Shown here: positions 8,854 to 18,716 of the stretch, in pieces | Position numbering within the stretch: position 1 is the first letter of the stretch | Layout: each line of letters starts with the position of its first letter | Notes under the pieces: model-generated | The model's input: the letters and a program-made list of their open reading frames with translations, nothing else | What the model was told of the DNA's origin: nothing | Database searches by the model: none | Program-made: the position numbers and the translations under genes | Assembly (NCBI RefSeq): GCF_030323545.1 | Contig: NZ_CP122954.1 | Coordinates: forward strand, 1 to 64,000 | DNA: 64,000 bases | DNA from: Helicobacter pylori | GTDB lineage: Bacteria; Campylobacterota; Campylobacteria; Campylobacterales; Helicobacteraceae | Direction: 5' to 3'

Positions 8854-11772
8854 GTGAAAATCAAATTCAAACGATTGGATTATCAAGAAAAATGCTTGAA
8901 TCAAATTTTAGGGGTGTTTAAAGGGATTTATTTGAGAGAGCCAGAAAATGACGCTCAAAGGATTTTTAACCCTGTTTTTGAAATAGGGGAACTCAAAGAT
9001 CTTTTATTAGAAAATATCCAAAACTTGCGATCGAAACAAAAAATAACCCAGGGAAGCGTGGGGATTGACAAGTCGTTAAACTGCGATATTTTAATGGAAA
9101 CAGGCACAGGGAAGACCTTTTGCTTTTTGGAATGCGTTTATGCCTTGCACAAAAACTACCATTTGTCAAAATTCATCGTTTTAGTGCCAAGCAACGCTAT
9201 TAAATTAGGGGTTTTAAAGAGTATTGAAATCACCAGAGAATTTTTTAAAAGCGAGTATTCTAACACGCATTTAGAAAGCTATGAAGATGTAGAAAGATTC
9301 ATTCTAGCGAGCAACCATAAATGCTGCGTGTTGGTGATGACTTTTTCTGCCTTTAATAAAGAGAAAAACACTATCAATCAATCATGCTTAGAGAACACGA
9401 ATCTGTTCAATGGCGCAAAAAGTTACATGCAAGCTTTAGCGAGTATGCGCCCGGTAGTGATCATGGACGAACCGCACCGATTTTTAGGCGATAAAACAAA
9501 AAAATATTTGGAACAATTAAACGCTTTAATCACGCTCAGGTTTGGAGCGACTTTTAAAGACGATTATAATAATTTGATTTACGCGCTAGACAGCAAAAAA
9601 GCGTTTGATTGCGCCCTAGTGAAAAGCATTAGCGTGGCGTCTGTGGGGGAGAGTCAAGAGTATTTTTTAGAGCTTAAAGAGGTTAGCAAAAAACAAAATG
9701 AATATGAGGCTACGATTAGCTACACGAATTTAGAAAATAAAACTAAAAGCGTCAAAGTCAAAAAGCACGATAATTTAGGTGCACTAACTCAAATTGGCGC
9801 TTTAGAAGATTATATTGTAGAAAATATCACTAAAACTGAGGTTCGTTTTCTCAATGGCTTTAATTTGTTACTGGATCAAAAAGAGCCTTTTTCTCATCTT
9901 TTAGAGGGCGAGCAAGAAATGATGCTGAAAGAAGCGATAAAAAGCCATTTTGAAAGAGAAGAAGGGCTTTTTAAAAAGGGGATTAAAGCCTTGTTCATGG
10001 TGTTTATTAGCGGGGTGAATAGCTATTTAAGCGAGAATGAAAAGCCGGCCAAATTAGCCCTTTTATTTGAAAAACTCTACCAGCAAAAGCTTGAAGAAGT
10101 CTTAAAAAAAGAAAATTTAGACGACAATTACAGAGCGTATTTAGAGCGCACCAAAGACGCTATTTACAAAGTGCATGGAGGGTATTTTGCTAAAAGCAAG
10201 AAAGAGAGCGATGAAGCCCAAGTGATCGCGCTCATTTTAAAAGAAAAAGAAAAATTGCTGAGTTTTGAATCCGATCTCAGGTTTATTTTTTCGCAATGGG
10301 CGTTGCAAGAGGGGTGGGATAACCCTAATGTGATGACGATTTGCAAATTAGCCCCTAGCCATTCCAATATCACTAAATTGCAACAAATCGGTAGGGGGTT
10401 AAGGCTCGCTGTGAATGATAAGGGCGAACGCATCACTAAAGAGCATGCCGATTTTGATTTTGTCAATGAATTGGTGGTGATCGTGCCGCAAGTTGAGGGG
10501 GATTTTGTGGGAGCGATCCAGCAAGAGATAAGCGAACATAGCTTGATTAAACAAGTATTTAGCGGTGAAGAGTTAGAAAAAAGCGGCATTGTTAAAAAAG
10601 GGTATTACGGGGCTTTATTGGAAACATTAGAGGGTTTTGGTTTTGGAGAAAAAACAGATGATGAAAACTTTAAACTCACTCTCAATCAAAACGAATTTTT
10701 AGAAAAAGAGCCAGAACTGGAAAAATTAAAAGATGAAAAATACCTGGATCTTGAAAAATTAAAAGATTTTTTAAAAAATCGTTTAGTGGGCCATTTTAGA
10801 GTGAGGAGCAAAAACGAGCGAAAGAGTGAAAAAATCAAAATCAATAAAGAAAATTTTAAGAAATTTGAAACCTTATGGGAGGGTTTGAATCATCAAGCCC
10901 GGATCGCTTATGCCATTGATAGCGAGAGCTTGATTGATGAGATTGTCAAAAAAATCGATTCTTCTTTTAATGTCAAGTCAAAAATCGTTTCGGTTACGAC
11001 TCATAAAAAAGTAGAAACTATGGGAAATAACGCTAAAACAGAGATTTTTGAGCAAAAAAGCGCATGCGTGTGGAGTCTGCATGAATTTATCAGCGCCTTG
11101 TCCAATAAGGTGAAATTGAGTTTTAAAAGCGTGGCTAAAGTGTTAGAAAAAATTGATGAAAACAAGTTTGAGCTCATCAAAAAAAACGAACAAGAGAGCT
11201 TAAAGCGATTAGAAGAGCTGTTTTTGGAAATTATTTATCAAAATATTAAAGATAAAATTTCCTATCAAATGCGCGAAACGACGATTAAAAACAGAAAAAA
11301 CGATGCGTTTTATGATGAAAAAGGAGAAATCAGAGAGTTTTTAGACGGGGGATTGGTGGGGGATAAATACGAGATTAAAAATTCAAGCGCTCAAGAAAAA
11401 TGCCTGTATGAAAATTTCATGCAAGTGGAAAGCGAGATTGAAAAAGACACGATTGAAGAATCTAACGACACTAAAATCATTGTTTTTGGCAAGCTCCCTA
11501 GGGTTAAGATCCCGATAGGGTTCAATCAAACTTATAGCCCTGATTTTGGGTATGTGGTTGAAAACAACGATAAAAAAGTGTTGTTAGTGGTAGAAACTAA
11601 GGGGGTTGAAAATGAAAGCGAATTGCGCGAAGAAGAGTGGCGGAAAATTTCAACCGCTAAGAAATTTTTTGAAGCTTTAAAAAAGCAAGGCGTGAACATT
11701 GAATACAAAACCAAGTTGAATAAAGATCAATTAAGCACGTTGATCAATGAGGTTTTAAATCGTAAAGATTAG
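8854..11772 (+). CDS. res: Type III restriction enzyme, Res subunit
   Basis: Res is the ATP-dependent helicase and nuclease subunit that cleaves DNA in complex with Mod when two unmethylated sites are found. The 972-residue chain has a superfamily 2 helicase core: Walker A METGTGKTF (about 81-89), the DEAD-like box MDEPHR (about 203-208) and motif VI near QQIGRGLRLAV. A C-terminal PD-(D/E)XK endonuclease domain follows, with SPDFGYVVEN and VVETKG at about 894-916. The GTG start lies 2 nt after the mod stop with AGGGGG just upstream, so res is translationally linked to mod. The reading frame is intact. Since Res needs Mod to cut, mod being off should silence cleavage too. Confidence 0.94.
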   Translation: MKIKFKRLDYQEKCLNQILGVFKGIYLREPENDAQRIFNPVFEIGELKDLLLENIQNLRSKQKITQGSVGIDKSLNCDILMETGTGKTFCFLECVYALHKNYHLSKFIVLVPSNAIKLGVLKSIEITREFFKSEYSNTHLESYEDVERFILASNHKCCVLVMTFSAFNKEKNTINQSCLENTNLFNGAKSYMQALASMRPVVIMDEPHRFLGDKTKKYLEQLNALITLRFGATFKDDYNNLIYALDSKKAFDCALVKSISVASVGESQEYFLELKEVSKKQNEYEATISYTNLENKTKSVKVKKHDNLGALTQIGALEDYIVENITKTEVRFLNGFNLLLDQKEPFSHLLEGEQEMMLKEAIKSHFEREEGLFKKGIKALFMVFISGVNSYLSENEKPAKLALLFEKLYQQKLEEVLKKENLDDNYRAYLERTKDAIYKVHGGYFAKSKKESDEAQVIALILKEKEKLLSFESDLRFIFSQWALQEGWDNPNVMTICKLAPSHSNITKLQQIGRGLRLAVNDKGERITKEHADFDFVNELVVIVPQVEGDFVGAIQQEISEHSLIKQVFSGEELEKSGIVKKGYYGALLETLEGFGFGEKTDDENFKLTLNQNEFLEKEPELEKLKDEKYLDLEKLKDFLKNRLVGHFRVRSKNERKSEKIKINKENFKKFETLWEGLNHQARIAYAIDSESLIDEIVKKIDSSFNVKSKIVSVTTHKKVETMGNNAKTEIFEQKSACVWSLHEFISALSNKVKLSFKSVAKVLEKIDENKFELIKKNEQESLKRLEELFLEIIYQNIKDKISYQMRETTIKNRKNDAFYDEKGEIREFLDGGLVGDKYEIKNSSAQEKCLYENFMQVESEIEKDTIEESNDTKIIVFGKLPRVKIPIGFNQTYSPDFGYVVENNDKKVLLVVETKGVENESELREEEWRKISTAKKFFEALKKQGVNIEYKTKLNKDQLSTLINEVLNRKD

Positions 11773-11974
11773 AGTTATTTTAATGTTTCACATGGAACAA
11801 TTTTAAAGAAAAGCGTTTTATTTAAAATTCATGCCGCTTTTGTTATAATCGTCTTTATCCCATTTCAAAGCATTGAAAAGCATTACACTTATAAAAGCGT
11901 GGCATTTAAAAACGCTTTTATAAACAACGATAAACTTTTAAAGCATGTGTTTTTAAGCGATGTAAGGAATTAAC
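11773..11974 (+). other. Spacer with parS-like site, TATAAT box and unexplained open frame
   Basis: After the res TAG the same frame stays open for 66 codons to a TAA at 11971-11973 but has no usable start except a GTG at 11899 (22 codons, poor ribosome site). The translated text (for example KHYTYKSVAFKNAF) looks protein-like, so it may be a remnant of an older gene or an old extension. TATAAT at 11844-11849 is a plausible promoter for the type IIG gene that begins at 11975. Confidence 0.4.
11784..11799. other. parS: parS-like site 2 (after res)
   Basis: TGTTTCACATGGAACA matches the bacterial parS consensus TGTTTCACGTGAAACA at 14 of 16 positions. It lies in intergenic DNA about 12 kb from dnaA. 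It shares a 15-base core with the site in the recG 3' end, about 4.9 kb away. Confidence 0.7.
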
Positions 11975-14900
11975 ATGGATTATAAAAAATTAGATTTACC
12001 CAACACAAACTACCCAAATAAAGAGCAACTGAAAGCTTTTGAAACCGCTTTTGACGCCTTTTTAGAAACCAACCCACAAGAAAATGAAAATCACCAAAAC
12101 GACGCTTTTAATGATTTATTGAAAGGTGTTTTTAAATACAAGGTTAAGCCCACCAAAAGAATAGACAGCGCTATTCTTAATGAAAATAACGAAGTGGAAG
12201 TGATCATTGAATTTAAAGCCCTTAAAAACCCCAACGAATTTATTAAAAAGGGTGATTTGAATGTTAAAGCCTTGCATGAAAGCCTTTTCTATTATCTCAT
12301 AGAAAGAAAAAATGGTAATAATAACCTTAAGCATCTTATCTTAGCCACTATTAAAGAGCTTTATATCATTGATGCGAACGAATTTGAGGTTTTTAATAGA
12401 GATAAAGAAATTGAAAACGCCTTTAAAGATTGCTACGATAGAAAGGGTAATGATACAAGCACAAAAGCGTTTTATGATGTTTGCCAAAAGCGCCTTAATG
12501 AACTTGATCATTCTTTGAAATACCACTATATCCCTCTCAAAAAAGAAAATTTAGCCCTAATCTATCAAGTCCTAAGCCCTAATTTTTTGCTCAAAATTCC
12601 AAAATATTCTGACGCTAACACGCTTAACAAAGATTTTTATGAAGAATTGCTTTACATTTTAGGGTTAGAAGAGCAAAATGACAAAGGGAAAATTTTAATC
12701 AAGCCTAGCCGCACCAAAAATTCCCTAAGCGATGCTTTAAGAGAGAAATACAAAAATTTAGACGATGAAGAAGTCATGGCGTTACTCATCGCTTGGAATA
12801 ACCGCATCTTGTTTTTACGGCTTTTAGAAAGCCTTTTAATTTCTTTCAAGCATTTTGAAAAACCTTTCTTAACCACAGAACACTTTAACGATTTCAACGA
12901 CCTAAACACCCTCTTTTTTGAAGTCCTAGCCAAGAAAAATAACGAGCGTTTCAAAGAAATTAAAGAAGACAAGATTTTAGAAAAAATCCCTTATTTGAAT
13001 TCCAGTTTGTTTGATGAAACGCCTTTGGAATTAAAGGTGTATGAAATCAAACTTTTAGACAATAAAAAGCTAGAAATCTATAAAAATTCCGTTCTCAAAA
13101 AACATGAAGATTATCAAAAAGAAAAAGATTTGCCCTTGCTGGAATACCTTTTTGCATTTTTGCGCGTTTATGATTTCACCACCACCCCTAAAGACATTAA
13201 AGATAATACAAATACCAGCGAAAGCCGTTTGATCAACCCTGCCGTTTTAGGGCTTGTTTTTGAAAAACTCAACGGCTATAAAGAGGGAGCTTTTTATACC
13301 CCAAGCTTCATTACAAGCTACATGTGCAAAGAGAGTATCAGCCAAATTGTGTTGGATAAATTCAATCAAAAATACAATATAGAGTGTGAAAAATTAGAAG
13401 AATTAAAAAATTATCTCAAAAATGATAGCTATAAAGAGGATAAACGCAAAGAATATCTGCAATTCCTTCTCACTTTACGCATTTGCGATCCGGCGGTGGG
13501 GAGCGGGCATTTCTTGGTTTCTGCGCTCAATGAAATGGTGTGGATTGCTTACAAGCTAGGGCTTATTGCTTCCTTGCATCGCTACGATCTTAAATTAGAA
13601 AACGATGAAATCATCATTCACTACACGCCAACGGGTGAAATCTTTAACTACACCAAACCGCATAGCGAAAACGACCCCCACCACCAAATCCAAAAAGAAC
13701 TTTTTGAGCTTAAAAAAGACATCATTGAAAACTGCCTTTTTGGCGTGGATATTAACCCCAATTCTTGCGAAATCACCAAGCTCAGGCTATGGATAGAGCT
13801 TTTAAAATACAGCTATTACATTTTTAAAGAGGGTAAGAACACTAATGCGCTTGAAACCCTCCCCAACATTGATATTAACATCAAGTGCGCTAACAGCTTG
13901 ATCTCACGCTTTAATTTGAATGATGATCTCAAAAAGATCCCCAATATCAAGAAAAAAATCCAAGAATATAAAGATCTAGTCGCCCAATACAAAGACCCAA
14001 ACCCTTTCTATCCCTTAAATAAGCAAGATCTTATCAACAAAATCCAAGACTTAAAAAACACTTTTTCCCTCACACTCAAAGACCCTAAAACCAAAGCAGA
14101 GCTTGAAAAGGCTATTGAAAAACACATCAAAAAATACAATTTCTTTGCCCTAGACGATAAGAGTTTGCTAGATGGGTTAAATTACTTTATCCTAAGCCTT
14201 TTTGGCACGCTTAAACTAAGCCACAAAGAAGAGGAAGAGGCTTTTGCTTCTTATGGGCGTATTAGAGCTTTAAGAAAAAAGCTTGATGATGCCTTAAGTG
14301 GTGGAGAGTATCAAAATGCGTTTGAATGGCGCTTTGAATTCCCTGAAGTTTTAAATGATGAGGGGGATTTTTTAGGCTTTGATTGCATCATTGGCAACCC
14401 GCCTTATATCCGCCAAGAACACATCAAAGACATAAAGCCTTTATTAGAAAAGCAATACCAAGATTTCTACAACAGCACCGCTGACCTTTACACCTACTTT
14501 TTTGCCCTATCTTACAATCTTTTAAAAGAAAAGGGGTTTAACGCTTTCATCACTTCCAACAAATACGCGCGCGCCAAATACGGCGCTAAATTAAGAGAAT
14601 TGCTACTCAAAAAAAACCACTATTGTCAGTTACATGGAATTGAACGCCTTAAAAGTCTTTGAGAGTGCCACCGTGGATACCAGTATTGTGAGTTTCATCA
14701 AACAGCCACCCCCCAAAGAGAGCGTTTTTAAATATTACGAACCCACCCCAAACGATGGAAACGATTTGAAAAGCGCCCATTCTCTACCCATGAGACAAAA
14801 CGCGCTTTCAACAGAAAGCTTTATTTTTGCCAACCCCACGCTTTTAGATTTGAGGGACAAAATAGAGAGTATCGGCACCCCGCTTAAAGACTGGGACATT

Positions 14901-15695
14901 CAAATCTATCGTGGCATTTTAACCGGTTGTAACGAAGCCTTTATCATTCCCACTGAAAAAAGAGACGCCATTTTGAACGCTTGCAAGACGCAAGAAGAAA
15001 GGGAGCGCACAGAAGTGCTTATTAAGCCCATTTTGAGAGGGAAAGACATTAAAAGGTATTCTTATGAGTGGGCGGATTTGTGGGTTATCAACACCCATAA
15101 CGGCTACACTTCTGCCCTCAAATCTAAAATCCCTCCCATTGATATAGAAAAAACCCCCGCAACAAAAGCGCATTTAGACTCTTATTATGATATTATTGCC
15201 ACACGATGCGATCAAGGAGACACCCCCTATCACTTAAGGAATTGCGCGTATTTAGAGGATTTTGAAAAAGAGAAAATTGTGTATCCAGAGACTTCACAGG
15301 GGGCGTATTTTAAATATGAAAACAGTGGAATATTTTTAGAAAAAACTGCATTTATGATTGTTAGTGATGCTCATAATCTTAAGCTTTTGACTGCTTTACT
15401 CAATTCTAAACTGATTACATTCTATTTTAAAAATTTTTGCGGAGGTTGTATTTTAGGCAAAAGTGGTTATCAATACAATAAGCATGCTTTAGAAAAAATA
15501 CCCATTCCTAAAATCACGCCGCAAAACCAAGAATTAGCCCGTAAAATCACCGATGGCGCAGAGCAAATCCTAGCGCTAAAAGAAAAAGACCCTAAAGCCA
15601 ACACCTTAGAATCAGAAAAAGAAATTGACGCCTTAGTCTATCAGCTCTATAATCTCACCGATGAAGAAATTAAGATCATTGAAGACGGGCAGTGA
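11975..15695 (+). pseudogene. Type IIG restriction-methyltransferase fusion, frameshifted at an A8 run
   Basis: A single-chain restriction and modification enzyme. The N-terminal part shows a PD-(D/E)XK-like site (IDSAIL...VIIEFKAL, about 62-84). The middle is an N6-adenine methyltransferase with motif I CDPAVGSGHF (about 503-512) and motif IV GNPPYIRQEH (about 805-814). The C-terminal 350 residues are the target recognition region. Frame 1 ends at 14662 (895 residues); the continuation lies in another frame to 15695. Removing one A from the A8 run at 14609-14616 joins them through LLLKKTTIVSYMELNALKVF into about 1239 residues, a normal family continuation. As it stands, the enzyme lacks its recognition domain. 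The A8 run may allow reversible switching. Confidence 0.88.
14609..14616 (+). repeat. Poly-A tract (A8) at the type IIG frameshift
   Basis: Eight A precede the point where the reading frame must shift by one base to restore the conserved protein sequence. A7 would restore the frame. It is a candidate low-rate phase-variation site or a fixed knockout. Confidence 0.65.
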
Positions 15696-15714
15696 ATAAA
15701 AAGCGCTTTACCTT

Positions 15715-15763
15715 AAAGGAAACCCCTTAAATAGGGGAAACCTTTGGCTTAATGGGTTTTTTT
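15715..15763 (+). terminator. Candidate terminator hairpin after the type IIG gene
   Basis: AAAGG and CCCC (15715-15726) pair with GGGG and CCTTT (15734-15745), with an AAA/AAA internal loop between the two stems. A run of seven T follows at 15757-15763. It sits about 20 bp after the type IIG stop codon. Confidence 0.5.
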
Positions 15764-15780
15764 AACAACGATTTTAACCC

Positions 15781-15904
15781 TATACTTAAAAAAAGGTATT
15801 TTTAAGTATAATACAACCAAAGGCTTTTTACCATGTTTTTTGGACATAGTAATCCTTTGAAGGTAATTTACCCCCTAATCTCTAGCAAAAAAACTAGGGG
15901 GTGA
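15781..15904 (+). other. Small bidirectional locus: promoter, 23-codon ORF, antisense -10, hairpins
   Basis: In the 347-bp spacer between the type IIG gene and nusA, TATAAT at 15807-15812 precedes AAAGG (15819-15823) and an ATG at 15833. The ATG opens a 23-residue frame beginning MFFGHSNPLK and ending SSKKTRG, with TGA at 15902-15904. A minus-strand -10-like TACTAT covers 15846-15851, so an antisense RNA would start near 15839 and cover the ribosome site and start codon. A 12-bp perfect inverted repeat (15781-15792 / 15799-15810) and an 8-bp one (15870-15877 / 15895-15902) bracket the unit. The layout is that of H. pylori AapA/IsoA type I toxin-antitoxin loci, but the peptide does not clearly match AapA as I remember it. 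Confidence 0.45.
15833..15904 (+). CDS. Putative 23-residue peptide
   Basis: A short frame with its own -10 box and a ribosome site 9 nt before the ATG. It has an aromatic N-terminus (MFF), a central LKVIYPLI hydrophobic patch and a basic C-terminus (KKTRG). A GC-rich hairpin covers its last third. Chance cannot be excluded for so short a frame. The promoter plus ribosome site plus antisense box is the reason to list it. Confidence 0.35.
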   Translation: MFFGHSNPLKVIYPLISSKKTRG

Positions 15905-16042
15905 GCATGATTTTATCCTAATCTTACAAAAACGATTTTGATAAAAGCTACAAACCGCTGATTTAAAATTGCATCAAAAAACTTTCTTCCAAATTTTTGA
16001 AATTTAGTTAAAAGCTTTTTAGAGATTGGATTTTAGACACCC

Positions 16043-17230
16043 TTAACTCTTAAACAAAGACTCTAAAGCTTCTACCCCCACTTTTGGCGTTTCTTTTTCG
16101 CTTTCATTTTCTGCGTTTTCTTTGACGCTAGGAATGGTTTCAAACTCTATGTGATAGCCTGTAAGCATGGACGCTAAACACACATTCACCCCGCCTTTAC
16201 CGATAGCCTTAGATTTTTCAATGTCTAACAAGCGCACTTTAGCCTTTTGCAAATGGTTATTGACAATAAAACGCTCTTGAATGGACTCTTTTTCTTCAGT
16301 GCTCAATTCTTCTATAGGGATTTTTTTAATTTCAACGCTTAAAATTTTGGCTGGAGCGAGCGCGAGGGTGATGTAAATTTCAGGCACATTAGAATACTCT
16401 ATGCAATCAATGTTTTCTTTATTCAATTCGTTACTGATCGCATTGATGCGCACGCCCTTAACCCCCACAGCCGCGCCTATGGGGTCAATCCTAGCGTTAT
16501 GGGAAAAAAAGCTCACTTTCGCTCTGTTGCCTGGGATTCGCACGCAATGGATGATTTCAATTTCTTTATCTTTAATTTCAGGGACTTCTAATTCCAACAA
16601 GGCTTCAAGCATTTTAGGGGTGGTGCGGCTCAGCTCTAATAGTAAGCCTTTTTTCGTGCGTTTGACTTGCGTTAAAACCGCTTTAATGCTATCGCCCACT
16701 TTAAAACTCTCGCCCTTGATGCGATGGCGCATGGAAAGAACGCCCTGAAATTGCTGCTCAATCTCAATAAAGGTGTTTTGATTGTGATCCACTAAAATCA
16801 CTTGCCCCATTAAAACGCTGTTAAGACGCTTTTGAAACGCTTCAAAGTGGCTGTCTTCTAACGCTTTTTCTAACTGGTATTGCAAATCTTTAAAAAGGCG
16901 GTTGATCGCTCCTTGCTTCATGCTCTCCAAACTCAAGCTGTAAGACAATTCGTCTTTAATCTTAACGCTTGGATCCATTTCTTTGGCTTTAGACAAGCTG
17001 ATGTATTTAGAAGGGTCGTTAATCAATCTTTCATCATCATCTTCTAAAACTTCTACCAACTGGATAAGCTGGAACTGCTTGTTCTCTTCAACCACCAAGT
17101 AGCGTGCTAGGGGGTCTAACTCGTTTTGCGCCATTTTTAACAAACAGCCTTGAATCACTTTTGAAATCATCTCTTTAGGCAAATTTTTTTCATACGCAAT
17201 GCATTCTATAAGATCGCTGATTTTTTCCAT
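16043..17230 (-). CDS. nusA: Transcription elongation/termination factor NusA
   Basis: NusA binds RNA polymerase and controls pausing, termination and antitermination. The 395-residue protein has the N-terminal polymerase-binding domain (to about 125), an S1 RNA-binding domain (about 133-200, with GQVILVDHNQNTFIEIEQ) and tandem KH domains with the GxxG-type loops GVKGVRI and GKGGVN. It lacks the extra C-terminal acidic repeats of E. coli NusA, which is usual outside gammaproteobacteria. The gene stands apart from its usual infB/rimP neighbours. A run of 10-bp repeats lies in its leader at 17251-17280. Confidence 0.95.
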   Translation of the reverse strand: MEKISDLIECIAYEKNLPKEMISKVIQGCLLKMAQNELDPLARYLVVEENKQFQLIQLVEVLEDDDERLINDPSKYISLSKAKEMDPSVKIKDELSYSLSLESMKQGAINRLFKDLQYQLEKALEDSHFEAFQKRLNSVLMGQVILVDHNQNTFIEIEQQFQGVLSMRHRIKGESFKVGDSIKAVLTQVKRTKKGLLLELSRTTPKMLEALLELEVPEIKDKEIEIIHCVRIPGNRAKVSFFSHNARIDPIGAAVGVKGVRINAISNELNKENIDCIEYSNVPEIYITLALAPAKILSVEIKKIPIEELSTEEKESIQERFIVNNHLQKAKVRLLDIEKSKAIGKGGVNVCLASMLTGYHIEFETIPSVKENAENESEKETPKVGVEALESLFKS

Positions 17231-17250
17231 TCTTAAGTTCCTTTAAATTG

Positions 17251-17280
17251 ATGTTCTATCGTTCTCTATCATTCTCTATC
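17251..17280. repeat. Three 10-bp tandem repeats in the nusA leader
   Basis: Three near-identical decamers in a row: ATGTTCTATC, GTTCTCTATC, ATTCTCTATC. They lie 21-50 bp upstream of the nusA start, where copy number could alter the promoter or leader spacing. Confidence 0.6.
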
Positions 17281-17331
17281 GTTTTGTGGGGGATATGGTG
17301 CGTTTAAAAGAAATTTTATTATAGCGAATTT

Positions 17332-18492
17332 TTAAGCTTTATTAAGGATTTCTTCTAAAACCAGAGCGATTTTTTCAAAATCTTTCTCATTCAAGCTAAA
17401 GACTTCAAAGCACACAAATTCGCATGAAATTCTTGTAATAACGCCTTTTTGGAAAAGCTTTAAATAAAGTTTCTCACCATTTAAAGCGTGGGTGTTTTTA
17501 GGCTGGATTTTCACGCAAAAGGATTCTAATTCCCTACCAAACAAATTCCCTATTTTAGAAAAGCTAGAGGCTATGCTCACGTTCAATTCTAAAGGCTTTA
17601 AAAGGGCGTAGAGTTTCAAGGCTTTTTGTAATAATGCGTCTTTAGTTTGGTTTAATAACGCGCAAATTGTGATTTCTTCTTGATGATTCACCCATGCTTT
17701 TAGGCTGCAAAAAAGCAAGGTGAGCGTGATCTTATCCGCTCTCAAGGCTCTATAAAGGGGGTGGTTTTTTAACATTTCAACCCGTTCTTTTTGCCCCATA
17801 ATAATGCCGGCTTGAACGCTGTTAAAGCATTTATCCGTGCTAAAGCTTAAAAGCGATGGTTTTAGAGCTAAAATTTCTTCTAAAGCCGTTCTATTTAATA
17901 AATCCACATCCCCTAAATTGTAATAATCAATCAAACCATGCTCTTTAGCCAGGGCTTGCAAATCTTTAAAAGGCGTGTCTTTTTGAAAAGCGGGGTTGTG
18001 GGTTTTAAAGAGCATTTTGCTGTTTTCATTCAAGGCTAAGCGGTAATCCCTTAAATAAGCGCGATTAATATTCCCCACTAAATGCAACCTAGCCCCACTA
18101 CTTAATAAAATATCTTTAAGGTTAAAATTCCCCCCCACTAATTCGCCATACGAAACAATGATTTCTTTTTCTTGCGCTAAAGTGTTGGCGATGAGGAATA
18201 TCGCGCTGGTGTTGTTATTCACAATCAAAATTTCTTCAGTGTTAAAACACGCTTTAAAAAGCTTTTTTAAAGGGGTTAAGCGGTTCTTTTTTTTAGCGGT
18301 GTTTAAATCGCATTCTAAATCAATGGGATGGGTTAAAACTTCTTTTAAATAAGGTTCAATTCTTTCATAAAATGGCGCACTAAAAAATGATCGCCCATGG
18401 TTTTCATCAAAAACGCTCGCACTCGCATTGATGATTTTTTGATAAGGATTTTTCAAAAGATCCGGGGTTATTGGGAGCGTTTCTTCAGCCAT
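17332..18492 (-). CDS. selA: SelA-like PLP-dependent enzyme (orphan selenocysteine synthase homologue)
   Basis: Homologue of L-seryl-tRNA(Sec) selenium transferase, which converts Ser-tRNA(Sec) to Sec-tRNA(Sec) with PLP. The 386-residue chain is shorter than canonical SelA (about 460), mainly at the N-terminus. The PLP lysine is likely in SFSTDKCF (about residues 226-233). No selB, selC or selD lies nearby, and H. pylori is known to lack the selenocysteine pathway, so the protein is regarded as an orphan with an uncertain reaction. It ends about 100 bp upstream of nusA on the same strand. Confidence 0.85.
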   Translation of the reverse strand: MAEETLPITPDLLKNPYQKIINASASVFDENHGRSFFSAPFYERIEPYLKEVLTHPIDLECDLNTAKKKNRLTPLKKLFKACFNTEEILIVNNNTSAIFLIANTLAQEKEIIVSYGELVGGNFNLKDILLSSGARLHLVGNINRAYLRDYRLALNENSKMLFKTHNPAFQKDTPFKDLQALAKEHGLIDYYNLGDVDLLNRTALEEILALKPSLLSFSTDKCFNSVQAGIIMGQKERVEMLKNHPLYRALRADKITLTLLFCSLKAWVNHQEEITICALLNQTKDALLQKALKLYALLKPLELNVSIASSFSKIGNLFGRELESFCVKIQPKNTHALNGEKLYLKLFQKGVITRISCEFVCFEVFSLNEKDFEKIALVLEEILNKA

Positions 18493-18690
18493 AATGAGCG
18501 CGTTTGATTCCTTTTTTAAGTTAAAATAAAGCGTTATCTTAAACTAAACTCGCTAAATTTTGGATAAAACTACTTTTTTAAAATCCTTAAGAGCGTCTTA
18601 ACGAGTTTATTGAGCGAGCGGAACTTTTTCCATAGAGTTTGGCGGTTTCTATAGGGCTTTTTCATGTTTGTTTCCATGTTTTAAATTCAA

Positions 18691-18712
18691 AAAGAAACCC
18701 TAGGATTTCTTT
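18691..18712 (-). terminator. Candidate terminator of frpB4
   Basis: AAAGAAA (18691-18697) pairs with TTTCTTT (18706-18712) around a CCTAGG core, 5 bp after the frpB4 stop. The arm itself supplies the U-rich end on the minus strand. Confidence 0.5.
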
Positions 18713-18716
18713 CATT

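Noticed and set aside
15870-15902. GC-rich hairpin resembling an IS605/IS200 family end
   Set aside because: No transposase, no TnpB and no matching second end were found nearby; the arms differ from the IS608 ends I remember, so a mobile element call is not supported.
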